NCBI RefSeq assembly: GCF_001649575.2
Contig: NC_051446.1
Coordinates: 22,986,720 to 23,050,719 of the forward strand
Length of the DNA: 64,000 nt
Source of the DNA: Kryptolebias marmoratus
Taxonomy: Eukaryota; Chordata; Actinopteri; Cyprinodontiformes; Rivulidae
Direction: 5' to 3'
Shown: in pieces, positions 55,601 to 64,000 of the stretch
Layout: each line of letters starts with the position of its first letter
Numbering within the stretch: the first letter of the stretch is position 1
Translations under genes and position numbers: made by a program
Notes under the pieces: generated by a model
What the model was told of the DNA's origin: nothing
What the model saw: the letters and a program-made list of their open reading frames with translations, nothing else
Database searches by the model: none

Positions 55601-58221
55601 CTGNNNNNNNNNNNNNNNNNNNNNNNNNNNNNNNNNNNNNNNNNNNNNNNNNNNNNNNNNNNNNNNNNNNNNNNNNNNNNNNNNNNNNNNNNNNNNNNNN
55701 NNNNNNNNNNNNNNNNNNNNNNNNNNNNNNNNNNNNNNNNNNNNNNNNNNNNNNNNNNNNNNNNNNNNNNNNNNNNNNNNNNNNNNNNNNNNNNNNNNNN
55801 NNNNNNNNNNNNNNNNNNNNNNNNNNNNNNNNNNNNNNNNNNNNNNNNNNNNNNNNNNNNNNNNNNNNNNNNNNNNNNNNNNNNNNNNNNNNNNNNNNNN
55901 NNNNNNNNNNNNNNNNNNNNNNNNNNNNNNNNNNNNNNNNNNNNNNNNNNNNNNNNNNNNNNNNNNNNNNNNNNNNNNNNNNNNNNNNNNNNNNNNNNNN
56001 NNNNNNNNNNNNNNNNNNNNNNNNNNNNNNNNNNNNNNNNNNNNNNNNNNNNNNNNNNNNNNNNNNNNNNNNNNNNNNNNNNNNNNNNNNNNNNNNNNNN
56101 NNNNNNNNNNNNNNNNNNNNNNNNNNNNNNNNNNNNNNNNNNNNNNNNNNNNNNNNNNNNNNNNNNNNNNNNNNNNNNNNNNNNNNNNNNNNNNNNNNNN
56201 NNNNNNNNNNNNNNNNNNNNNNNNNNNNNNNNNNNNNNNNNNNNNNNNNNNNNNNNNNNNNNNNNNNNNNNNNNNNNNNNNNNNNNNNNNNNNNNNNNNN
56301 NNNNNNNNNNNNNNNNNNNNNNNNNNNNNNNNNNNNNNNNNNNNNNNNNNNNNNNNNNNNNNNNNNNNNNNNNNNNNNNNNNNNNNNNNNNNNNNNNNNN
56401 NNNNNNNNNNNNNNNNNNNNNNNNNNNNNNNNNNNNNNNNNNNNNNNNNNNNNNNNNNNNNNNNNNNNNNNNNNNNNNNNNNNNNNNNNNNNNNNNNNNN
56501 NNNNNNNNNNNNNNNNNTGTACATTTAGTCATGCTTAGATCTGTTTAGTTTAGCTTAGCTTATTTAGACAATTAGTTATCATTGTATCTTGTACCTGTCT
56601 GTAATTTTGTTTCTGTAACTTTGTCTGTAATTTTGTTCTGTGTTGTAAAGCACTTTGAGTCGCCTCGTGCTAAAAAGTGCTATATAAATAAATGTACCTA
56701 CCTACCTACCTACCTTAAAATACAAAACAGATTCATAAGGGGATATAAAAAGACAAAATGTAAGCATAAAAACATAAAAAAGACAACAAAGGGTGAATAA
56801 GGAGGCATAAAAACACAAAAAGGGCAGATTAAAAGAAAAGGCAGATGCACAAAAAGACAAAAAGGAAGCATAACATGACAAATAGTACACAAATGTAGAC
56901 AATAAGGAGACAAAAGGAAGCCTAAAGACAGCATGTGTGCTGAAGTGTCTGCTGTCTCTCCCTGCAGTTCAACCTGGCCAAGCAGAAACCAGAACCTCCT
57001 GCTCCCACCGTGGGTTCAGGGGTTTTAGAGGCCGGGGGGGACTTTAACCCCCCCGAGTCCCCCCCGAGCCGAGACTTTTTCCCAGACTACATGGTGACGG
57101 TGATCGTCCCCCTGGTCCTCGCCATCGTTCTGTGTCTGCTGCTGGCCTACATCATGTTCGGCAGGAGGGAGGGAGTGTGAGTATCGGCTCGGGAAGCCCC
57201 CCCGTGAAAAAGATGCTGCTCATGATGCGATTGATGTCCAACTACTTTTTGTTTTTCAGGGCAAAAAGGAACGCAAAAACAGACAAGTAAGTTATTGTTA
57301 TCTGACTTATCACAACTGAAAAATTAAATTTCATCAGACTCTTAGCTTACAAACATTAATTGTCCATTTTTAATTATTTACACAAAAAAAAAAGCAACAA
57401 AGTTCATATAATCATGCTCTAACTCTGCAATGTAGGAATGTCAAACTTCACAGCTGGACACTTCATGTGTCAAGGCTGATCCCTATTGATTTCAAGGTCA
57501 CAGCTGACACGTGTTCAGGGTTGTTGTGTGAGGGGAAAGTGCTGCTGCTAATTTATTTATAAAATGTAAAGTTTTGGAGGTACTTTAATCATCAGTCTGT
57601 GAGCTTTTCTGCCGTTTTGTTTGTTTGGAATCGGTCAGAGTGACGGTGAAAATGCTTTTTGCAGCATCCAGCTGTACCACCACCACACCGTCCACGAGAA
57701 CGCCGAGGAGCTGAGGAGCATGGCGGCGAACCGCGGGGTCCCTCCGCCCCTGTCGACGCTGCCCATGTTCAACAGCCGAACAGGAGAGCGGGCCTCACCG
57801 CTGCACTCGGACAGCATCCCTCTCATCATGGCCCAACAGTGAGAGCCGCGCCCACACCGGTTTCGTTGTTTTTTAATCGAGAAGATCGGACACATTGAAA
57901 CATCCCACCTTCAACCATGTTGTTGTTATTATTAATCCTTCAATTTAAGTTGTTGTTTTGTTATTAAAAGTCCAAAACTCTACTTTACAATCATATCTGA
58001 ACCACAAAATGTCAAATAATCAAAATCAAAATTTTGTGTTTTTGCTGTCAGATGTTTTCCAAAAGCAAAGCCTAATTTGTTTTTTCCTCTCTTTTCTCAG
58101 GGATCCCTACAGCGACACGCTGCCAAGGTAAAACAGAAAGAAGCACATCGCTTCAATTCGTCAGTATTATCAGCATTATTAATGACGTAACCATCTTTAT
58201 GTCTGTATTTACAGGAAGTGA
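52609..58221 (+). CDS. sgca: Alpha-sarcoglycan
   Basis: Type I membrane glycoprotein of the sarcoglycan part of the dystrophin complex at the muscle sarcolemma. Eleven coding exons: 52609-52645, 52834-52962, 53058-53215, 54325-54391, 54472-54670, 54738-54906, 56968-57176, 57260-57286, 57665-57838, 58101-58127, 58215-58221; 1203 bases, 400 residues. Signal peptide 1-23 (MAGLRSWLFCLTVIAG, cut near GAKA). The cadherin-like ectodomain carries LPEWLRFIQRHP, DNGFLYGTP, MLPYQAEFFIQKREVERVLP and NALDRGGRVPLP, with an N-glycosylation site at Asn176. The second human site equivalent (after a Trp-Cys) reads WCKTEL and is lost. TM about 294-317 then FGRREG. Cytoplasmic ELRSMAANRGVPPPLSTLPM. Intron 1 has a GC donor. 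Exon 9 can be read through to a stop at 57840-57842 instead of splicing. Epsilon-sarcoglycan is the close relative; position between ppp1r9b and col1a1 decides for alpha. Confidence 0.92.
53655..54150 (+). repeat. AGCTAAAAG-array element in sgca intron 3
   Basis: It opens with the family end flank on the opposite strand to 32700 (GCTGACTGTGTTGAAATTTG, CTGAAACTGAGACC). About 430 bases of AGCTAAAAGTAGCAAAAG-type units follow. Confidence 0.85.
54960..55380 (+). repeat. Same element end followed by a different array (ATAAAAAGACAAAA units), sgca intron 6
   Basis: The opening GAGTGCTGAATGACTTTGTT and GATATTTGCTGAAAAATG match the flank at 53660. The array that follows is built from AAAAGACAAAAAGG and GATGCATAAAAAG units rather than AGCTAAAAG. 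Similar units resume at 56715-56930 beyond the gap. Confidence 0.75.
55604..56517. other. Assembly gap (914 N) in sgca intron 6
   Basis: The gap falls inside an intron between exons 6 and 7. The sequence at its right edge is a retrotransposon 3' end, so the missing part is probably repeat. Reading frames across it are artefacts. Confidence 1.
56518..56714 (+). mobile_element. Non-LTR retrotransposon 3' tail
   Basis: GTAAAGCACTTTGAGTCGCC, then AAAAGTGCTATATAAATAAA and a run of CTAC/CCTA units is the usual 3' end of fish L2- or RTE-type LINEs with a microsatellite tail. The body lies in the gap. It inserted into the ATAAAAAGACAAAA array, which continues on both sides. Confidence 0.65.
56715..56930 (+). 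repeat. ATAAAAAGACAAAA-unit array, right part
   Basis: The units continue the array at 55060-55380 and end shortly before sgca exon 7 at 56968. Confidence 0.75.
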
Positions 58222-58330
58222 GAACGACGAGGGATAAAGTGTTTTTGACGCACTGAGTGTTTTTTTGCTACAGCTATGCCTCTAATTTTGCAGTGGGGTG
58301 TTATGTTTTATTATTCTTTTGATTTCACTG

Positions 58331-58340
58331 AATAAATAAA
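58331..58340 (+). terminator. Poly(A) signal of sgca (overlapping AATAAA pair)
   Basis: AATAAATAAA lies 110 bases after the last sgca stop codon. Confidence 0.75.
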
Positions 58341-58557
58341 TGAATAGTGTGAAGTTTATCAGTTTGTTAAAAGCTGTTTATGATGTTTTTTTCTATTTGA
58401 TGTTCTTACTTGTGCAGTTTAAGGCTTAATGCATGAATCCTTTTGAAGAACGAGGAGGATTTTTGCTTGTTGGAGTCAAACTTCACAATCAGGTGTAAAA
58501 AAAACCTCTTCATATCACATTTACAGCGTACAGCTTTCCAAATTACAGCTTAAAGAC

Positions 58558-59080
58558 AAAGGCAGACGATAATGTTTTTCCCTGTGTTTGCTTGTTACCA
58601 AAATAACTCCTGAACCACTGAATGAATTTTAATAAATCTTTCTGAAAGTGAAACCTGATTCAAGATGACTGCCGCATCCAGCTGACATTAACAAATACAC
58701 AGAGGCTACAACTCTGTCTGTTTTACAGATATAAAGTTTTATGCAAAGACCCCACTCAATGAGTAACACTTATTTTTAGTATCTGTTTGCTAAAATCAAT
58801 CTAAGATTGACTGATTTTGGCAAAGTTCTTCAGTGATCTGTTTGCGCTCAGATTATGTGTTGGGAATCAGTCTCAGCTGCTATTACACCAAATTTTATGT
58901 CAATATCTGTAAACTGACTGAGAAATAGCCTTTTTTTTAAGATCAGTTGGCTGTGTCGACCATCTTGAATCAGTTTGGCTCCAGATGTCAATCAGCTGTA
59001 GAGGAACATCAAGTTCTTTTCAAAATCCATCCAGAGGTTCATGAGATGTTCTGGTACTAGACACAAACACACAGACATGA
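58558..59080. repeat. Dispersed repeat family A, inverted pair
   Basis: The plus-oriented copy (58558-58760) includes the family's left end (AAAGGCAGACGATAATG), shared with 43785. The minus-oriented copy (58830-59080) has TCAGTCTCAGCTGCTATTAC and GTCGACCATCTTGAATCAG. Confidence 0.8.
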
Positions 59081-59187
59081 TCAAAAACATCATCCTTTAG
59101 GTGGGCAACAGCAAATGATGACTTTTTCTGCTAATGCATCAGACGTCCACAAGAGGTCACTTGTCTTCATCGGATTCAGGAGAGCTG

Positions 59188-59463
59188 CTCGGTGGTGTCT
59201 TAGTTAAACTGTTCCCTTGTTGAAAGCATGCTAAAAGGTTTGGATCTCGGGTTGGCCGGACCTTCCTGTTTCAGAGTTTGCATGTCCTCCCCGAGCACGC
59301 CTGCGGTTTTGTCCAGGTCCTCCGGTTTCCTCTCACAGTCCCGAAACATACATGTGACTGGTGGTTCTAATCTGACCTCTGGGTCTGTCTGGTTCTGGGT
59401 TGACCACTGGGATATACACCAGCCCCCCTGAGACCCTGAGCAGATTTAAGAGGTTACAATACA
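59188..59463 (+). mobile_element. tRNA-derived SINE-like repeat (teleost)
   Basis: Starts GCTCGGTGGTGTCTTAGTTA with a degraded B box, continues GGGTTGGCCGGACCTTCCTG, AGAGTTTGCATGTCCTCCCC, GGTCCTCCGGTTTCCTCTCA and CCACTGGGATATACACCAGC, and ends AGACCCTGAGCAGATTTAAG. This order is that of a very common fish repeat; the middle portion is shortened. Confidence 0.75.
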
Positions 59464-59837
59464 GAAAATAAATGAGTTGGTCCTCTCCTAAAGTTAAACT
59501 AAGTTCTCATTCAAGATCCGTGACCTGTTTCTGAACACTGGAAGAACCTGAGTTGACCCCTGTGTGTGCAGAAAGTTAGACTAGAAGCTAATCTGGAGTT
59601 TTAAATGTTGGCCTTGTTTTCACTGCTGCTTAACAGAACTGTATTCAGTCCAACTGTTGTGGAACAGCTGATTTCCAAACATAAATGCTTTCATTTTTAT
59701 GCCAAAGGCCTTGCTACCTAAATGTACAACACACAGCTTGAGTTATATTTTCTGAATCCTTAAAGCTCAGTTGTTTTTCCAACAGTTGCCAAACAGAACA
59801 GTGAAAACTCTGCCATTGAGTAGACCACTTCACATGC

Positions 59838-59843
59838 TTTATT
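59838..59843 (-). terminator. Poly(A) signal AATAAA, col1a1 (distal)
   Basis: TTTATT on the plus strand, about 1.09 kb beyond the col1a1 stop. Confidence 0.5.
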
Positions 59844-59875
59844 TCAGCACCCAAAAATAATTAAAAACATCTCGA

Positions 59876-59881
59876 TTTATT
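59876..59881 (-). terminator. Poly(A) signal AATAAA, col1a1
   Basis: TTTATT on the plus strand, about 1.05 kb beyond the stop. Two closely spaced signals make this the likely end of the transcript. Confidence 0.55.
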
Positions 59882-60929
59882 ATACATGTACAAAATAAGT
59901 ACAGAATCTCTCTTTTAAACCATGAAAGTTGATCTGCTTCAATTTATATTTTAAGAAACACTTTGCGAAAAGACATCAACAAACAACATAAACAACTGGA
60001 AGATGTGCGATGTTCTTTTTTTTTTTTGGTCATAGTGAAGAGGAGTTTTCCACATGGGTGGAAACGGATGAAAGGATCAACAGTAAAACGTGGGCAGGGA
60101 AATATTACTGAAATGGAATGCTTGTATCTACAAATGTATTGCATCTGCAGCAATCACTTTTTTTTAGAGAACCTCTGTTGTCAAACTAACACTTGAGAAG
60201 AAAACAATTGCACTGCATAGACAACAAGACAACGAGTCAATTTAGTAGCACCAACATTCTGCAGGCATGAGTGGCAAAAATTACAGTATGCGAGTGAAAG
60301 TTTGAACATCAAATACCATTAACTGGACCTCACTGAATTAGTAATAGCACCTTTAAATGTTTTTAATTTATCCCCAAAAGACGTTTTGTGTGTAATACAC
60401 AACTAATAAAAAATTGGGGGTGACTATGAGGTAGCCATCTACGTATTGCAAGGTGAACTTCTTTGTCTTGTTTTTGTTGGTCTTTGCTTTGTTTCATGAA
60501 TTTAGATCAACAAGACACTTCACACTTTTTACAATTTATTTAACACCAGAAAAATGGTACATATCATTTGTTGTTTTCAATGTCCTTCTGCAGTGGTTGG
60601 AAATGGCAAAAGTCACCTGTGTTTCATTGATATATCTTTTTCTCAATGTCCATGGGGAAATTTTAAACCAGTATACATTATTTTCTAGTTGCCAGTGGAA
60701 ACAAAAGTTTCTATTTTTTAAAGTGTCCTTGTGGTTCAGTTAGAGTAGCAGTCCCCCCCAAAAAAACTTCTCATGGTTGGAAAAACACAAACACCGTCTT
60801 CAGCAGAGTGGTTAAGCATGTGGACCAATGGCAGCCGAATGAGTTTTGATTGCAAAGGAGGAAAAAAAAGGATTTAGAGATGACTGCTAGAAAAAAAACA
60901 ACAATGTCATGTCCATGTTTCTTTCATTT

Positions 60930-62068
60930 TTACAAGAAGCAAACAGGGCCAACTTCGACGCCAAATTCCTGATCAGGTGCACCAACATCCATAGGAGCAA
61001 TGTCAATGATGGGCAGTCGGGTTGTTTTCGTTGTCTTATAGTCGATGACTGTCTTGCCCCATGTGCCAGTGTGTGACTTCAGAGAAAAACAGAAAGAAAA
61101 AACTCATAAGACTTGAATACCTTTACAAATACCGCTGTAGAAATGTAACCAAATGGACACTTTGGTGTGAACAGGAAGCAAACTTACCGTGCAGCCATCC
61201 TCGCTGACGCTGTATGTGAAGCGGCTGTTGCCCTCAGCTCTGATCTCGACGTCGTTGGAGCCCTGGAGGAGCATAGACTTCTTCAGGTTGCCGGTGGCAG
61301 AATCCATGTAGGCAATGCTGTTCTTGCAGTGATATGTGATGTTCTGTGAAGCCTGGTTGGACATCAGGCGCATGAAGGAGATCTGGATGTTGACGTCCTC
61401 GGGATCAGCCTCGTTGCTGCCATACTGGAACTGCAGGATGGAGGGAAGCAAAGCATGTTGTCACTTCTTGATGGGTCAGTTTAAATGAAGTCTGAGGTTC
61501 TCATGACCACCTTCTCACCTGGAATCCACCAGTCATGGACTCGCTGAACCAGACATGCTTCTTCTCTCTGATGTTCTTGCTGAGGTACCAGTTCTTCATG
61601 GGGATGCTGGTCTCAGAGGGGTAGACACAAGTCTCACCAGTCTCCATGTTGCAGTGGACCTTGATGGCGTCCAGAGAAGAGCCCTGGTTGGGGTCAACCC
61701 AGTACATGCCTGTGATGGAGGGAGGTTAAAGAGTTTCAGCCTGAGCTCGTCCTTTGCTGAGGATTCGTGCATCACAACCTGGACTCACCGCTCTTCCACT
61801 CAGGATGGCACATCCTCAGGTCGCGGCACATGCGAGCAGGGCTCTTCTGGGAACCATCAGGGCTGCGGATCTTCTCAACCTTCTGGGTCAGGGTCTTTAG
61901 AGTGGTGTCCACCTCCATGTCGCGATCTCGCATCATGTTGGGGTCGTCGGCGCGGTAACCACCACGGAGGGGATCGGGAGCCTTCTCCTGACTGGGCTGG
62001 CCGATGAAGTCGAATCCACTGCCGGGAGCTCCAGGAGGTCCGGGGAGTCCAGGAGGTCCTGGGGGACC
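60930..62068 (-). other. col1a1: Collagen fibrillar C-propeptide region
   Basis: The four last exons encode the end of the helix, telopeptide and NC1/COLFI domain that starts trimerisation. Cysteines visible: RMC, RMC, VHC, ETC, YHC, DGC and PVC, seven in all instead of eight. The chain-recognition stretch reads [20 protein letters not shown]. Confidence 0.93.
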
Positions 62069-63944
62069 CTGTTTTGAAACAACACAACATTTAAAACTCA
62101 ACACTTACTGCAGCTGCAGTTGGATGATTAGTATTTTGAAAATAGGATCAAAACTTACAGCAGGTCCCATCTCTCCATTGCGACCACGAGGTCCAGGGGG
62201 TCCAATTGGTCCAGGCATGCCGTTCTGACCATCCTTACCAGAGGCGCCATTGTTTCCAGAAGGTCCCTAAGAGGAAAAACCAAATGATCACTGCAAAGCA
62301 GCTCAGCTTGCTATCCTACTGATACTGTGGGATTGGAAAGTGACAGGAACTCACGGTCATGATGGTCAAGTGCAAACATTTAGTCAAATTTTTGTGACTT
62401 TATGATAACATTTGAATCCACTATGCCAGATATTTTCATACAATTTCATTTCCTCGCTTTGTTTAAATGAGGCAAAAAAATAAAAATAGGTGTAATCCTC
62501 AAGATAGTCCAGTAGGTGGCGAGATAGTCAACATTAAGAACATTAAAATGCAAAGCAGGAACATTCTGAGCACGGCCAGAACGCTTTTCAAAACAATTGT
62601 AGCTTGTTTTTCTTTGACATTTATTCTCTATTTTTCTCAGTAAACCAGCTTTTCAGCACACAATCCACGTTTGCTGGCAACCAGATCAGAACAAAGCGAG
62701 TCAGACAAGAAAAAAATAAAAATTGCACTATTGTTGTGGTTACTATCACATGCTCAATGCATAAAGTTGGCTGCAAAGTCACTGCCCCCCCCAAAAAATG
62801 TCAGTTTAAAAAAATCTCCACTTTGGCAAGTGTTTAAAAAATACAATTAGCATGTGCATGAGAGGTGCAAGCGCTGCAGAATTAGTTTATTTTGCAAAAT
62901 ATGTATGCTAGTGTGGACAGGGCCTCGTTAAACCACTTACTCTGGGTCCAGCAGGTCCGGAGGCACCAGCGGGTCCTCTCTCTCCAGGAGGTCCCTGCAA
63001 GTAGGAGAAGATATACGATCTATGATACAAATAAATACTGGGAATGTGTGCGGTTGATACGGCAGGAGAACAAAGTTTTCTGAAGTGTCATGGTATGAAT
63101 GGTCACTCACAGAAGGTCCAGGCATTCCGGGTTGGCCACTGAGTCCTCTGTGTCCCTTGTGTCCTCTGTCTCCAGCCTCACCGGCCTCTCCTCTGTCTCC
63201 CTTACCTCCAGCAGGGCCCTGGACAAACCCACATGTGCTGTCATGCGTTTGCATGAAACGGGTTCTCTGAGACTTGCGTGGAATGAATTACTGAAAACGT
63301 ACCACAGAACCACGGGGTCCAGCGATGCCAGTGGGACCAGCAGGGCCAGCAGGACCCTAAAGAAATAAATAAAAAAAAGAGGTTACAATAAAAGGACTGC
63401 CACACAAATTCAGTTCACTTTTATCCAAACTGGATTTTGATATGAAACAAGAAGAAGCTTACACTCTCTCCACGATCGCCAGACTTGCCAGAGGGTCCAA
63501 CAGATCCAGGAGCTCCAGGAGCGCCAGGAGGTCCAGGGGGTCCAGCCATACCACTCTCACCGCGGTCTCCCTATGGAAGCACACATCCAGTGAAACACAT
63601 CTAGGTATCTCATTTTAGAGACATTTTGAAAAGGAACCTTTGGGTCTAAATAAGATAAAAAATAGTCCGTCAGGAAAGGCTTACTTTGGGTCCAGAAGAT
63701 CCATCACGGCCAGGGGCACCATCATGACCTTGGGATCCCTGTGGAGGAGGTGAGTCGTTACTGCTTAAGTACTGATTACGAATAATAGATCCAGTCTCAC
63801 AACGAGCTGATTGAACAACAAACTGAAATGGCATACCTCACGGCCAGCCTCTCCAGGAGCACCAGACAGACCAGGGGGTCCAGCAGGTCCGGGAGGTCCA
63901 CGCTCACCAACGGGGCCAGAAGGTCCCTGCTTTCCAGGCTCACC
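60930..63944 (-). CDS. col1a1: Type I procollagen alpha-1 chain, C-terminal part (runs off window)
   Basis: Fibrillar collagen of bone, skin and tendon. Eleven terminal exons (minus strand): 63944-63837, 63738-63685, 63570-63463, 63356-63303, 63218-63111, 62994-62941, 62266-62159, 62068-61789, 61709-61519, 61430-61188, 61076-60930. The first seven encode uninterrupted Gly-X-Y and alternate 108 and 54 bases, the classic fibrillar pattern. The junction exon ends the helix and carries the C-proteinase site YRADDPN. The C-propeptide has [37 protein letters not shown] (with the conserved N-glycan), [15 protein letters not shown] and ends [12 protein letters not shown]. One conserved cysteine is missing: [13 protein letters not shown] where alpha-1(I) normally has NQGC. 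The DLRMC Cys excludes col1a2. Fish carry two col1a1 copies; which one this is, or whether it is the alpha-3(I) chain, is not settled. Confidence 0.94.
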
Positions 63945-64000
63945 CTGAAGAAAAACAAGAAAGGAAGGTAACGACCCAAAGAATATTTTATAGGTTATCA

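Larger units (their letters stand above)
58222..60929. other. sgca 3' UTR, intergenic DNA and col1a1 3' UTR
   Basis: sgca ends at the tandem AATAAATAAA at 58331. Family A copies (58558-58760, 58830-59080) and a tRNA-derived SINE (59188-59463) follow. From about 59855 to 60929 the sequence is the col1a1 3' UTR on the minus strand. No further gene is seen. Confidence 0.7.

Noticed and set aside
55487..56548. Several open frames of over 300 codons
   Set aside because: They consist almost wholly of N; there is no sequence.
52609..58221. Epsilon-sarcoglycan instead of alpha
   Set aside because: The ectodomain fits both, but the location between ppp1r9b and col1a1 matches sgca; epsilon lies elsewhere in vertebrates.
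60930..63944. col1a2
   Set aside because: Cys2 is present (DLRMC, where alpha-2(I) has Ser) and the C-terminus ends GPVCFL rather than with Lys.

Overview
This window is nuclear DNA from a ray-finned (teleost) fish. The genes have short exons and GT-AG or GC-AG introns, the repeats are of teleost type, and the five protein-coding genes all belong to vertebrate families. The dense AGCTAAAAG-type repeats would fit a percomorph such as a cyprinodontiform, but that is a guess and no species is claimed. There are three assembly gaps (6971-7227, 27259-27305, 55604-56517).

Layout. 1-15033: no gene recognised; intergenic DNA with dispersed repeats. 15034-19933 (-): fbxw10, an F-box/WD40 protein, 12 coding exons. 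20421-20491 (-): tRNA-Gly(CCC). 21226-25335 (+): a PRDM9 beta-type gene, 6 coding exons, with SET and C2H2 zinc fingers but no KRAB or SSXRD, and with all three catalytic tyrosines replaced. 28008-48752 (-): ppp1r9b (spinophilin/neurabin-2), 10 coding exons with a 10.6 kb first intron. 52609-58221 (+): sgca (alpha-sarcoglycan), 11 coding exons. 60930-63944 and beyond (-): the 3' end of a type I procollagen alpha-1 gene (col1a1), the last 11 exons, running off the right edge. I assembled every model by hand from splice sites; the four complete coding sequences each sum to a whole number of codons (861, 893, 805 and 400 residues).

ppp1r9b - sgca - col1a1 is the same neighbour order as on human 17q21.33, so the right half is an old conserved block. 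fbxw10 and the prdm9-like gene are divergently transcribed to its left. The prdm9-like gene and ppp1r9b converge, with poly(A) signals on opposite strands about 30 bases apart. The genes do not form one pathway: sgca (sarcolemma) and col1a1 (matrix) are structural, ppp1r9b is a synaptic scaffold for PP1 and actin, fbxw10 is a putative ubiquitin-ligase adaptor, and the prdm9-like gene is a DNA-binding protein.

The least explained content is the repeat landscape. One dispersed element has fixed ends and a variable internal array of AGCTAAAAG-type units (at least nine loci). A second family of about 250-400 bp (about 20 copies) is clustered in both orientations in ppp1r9b intron 1. There are also palindromic MITE-like copies, non-LTR retrotransposon tails and a tRNA-derived SINE.
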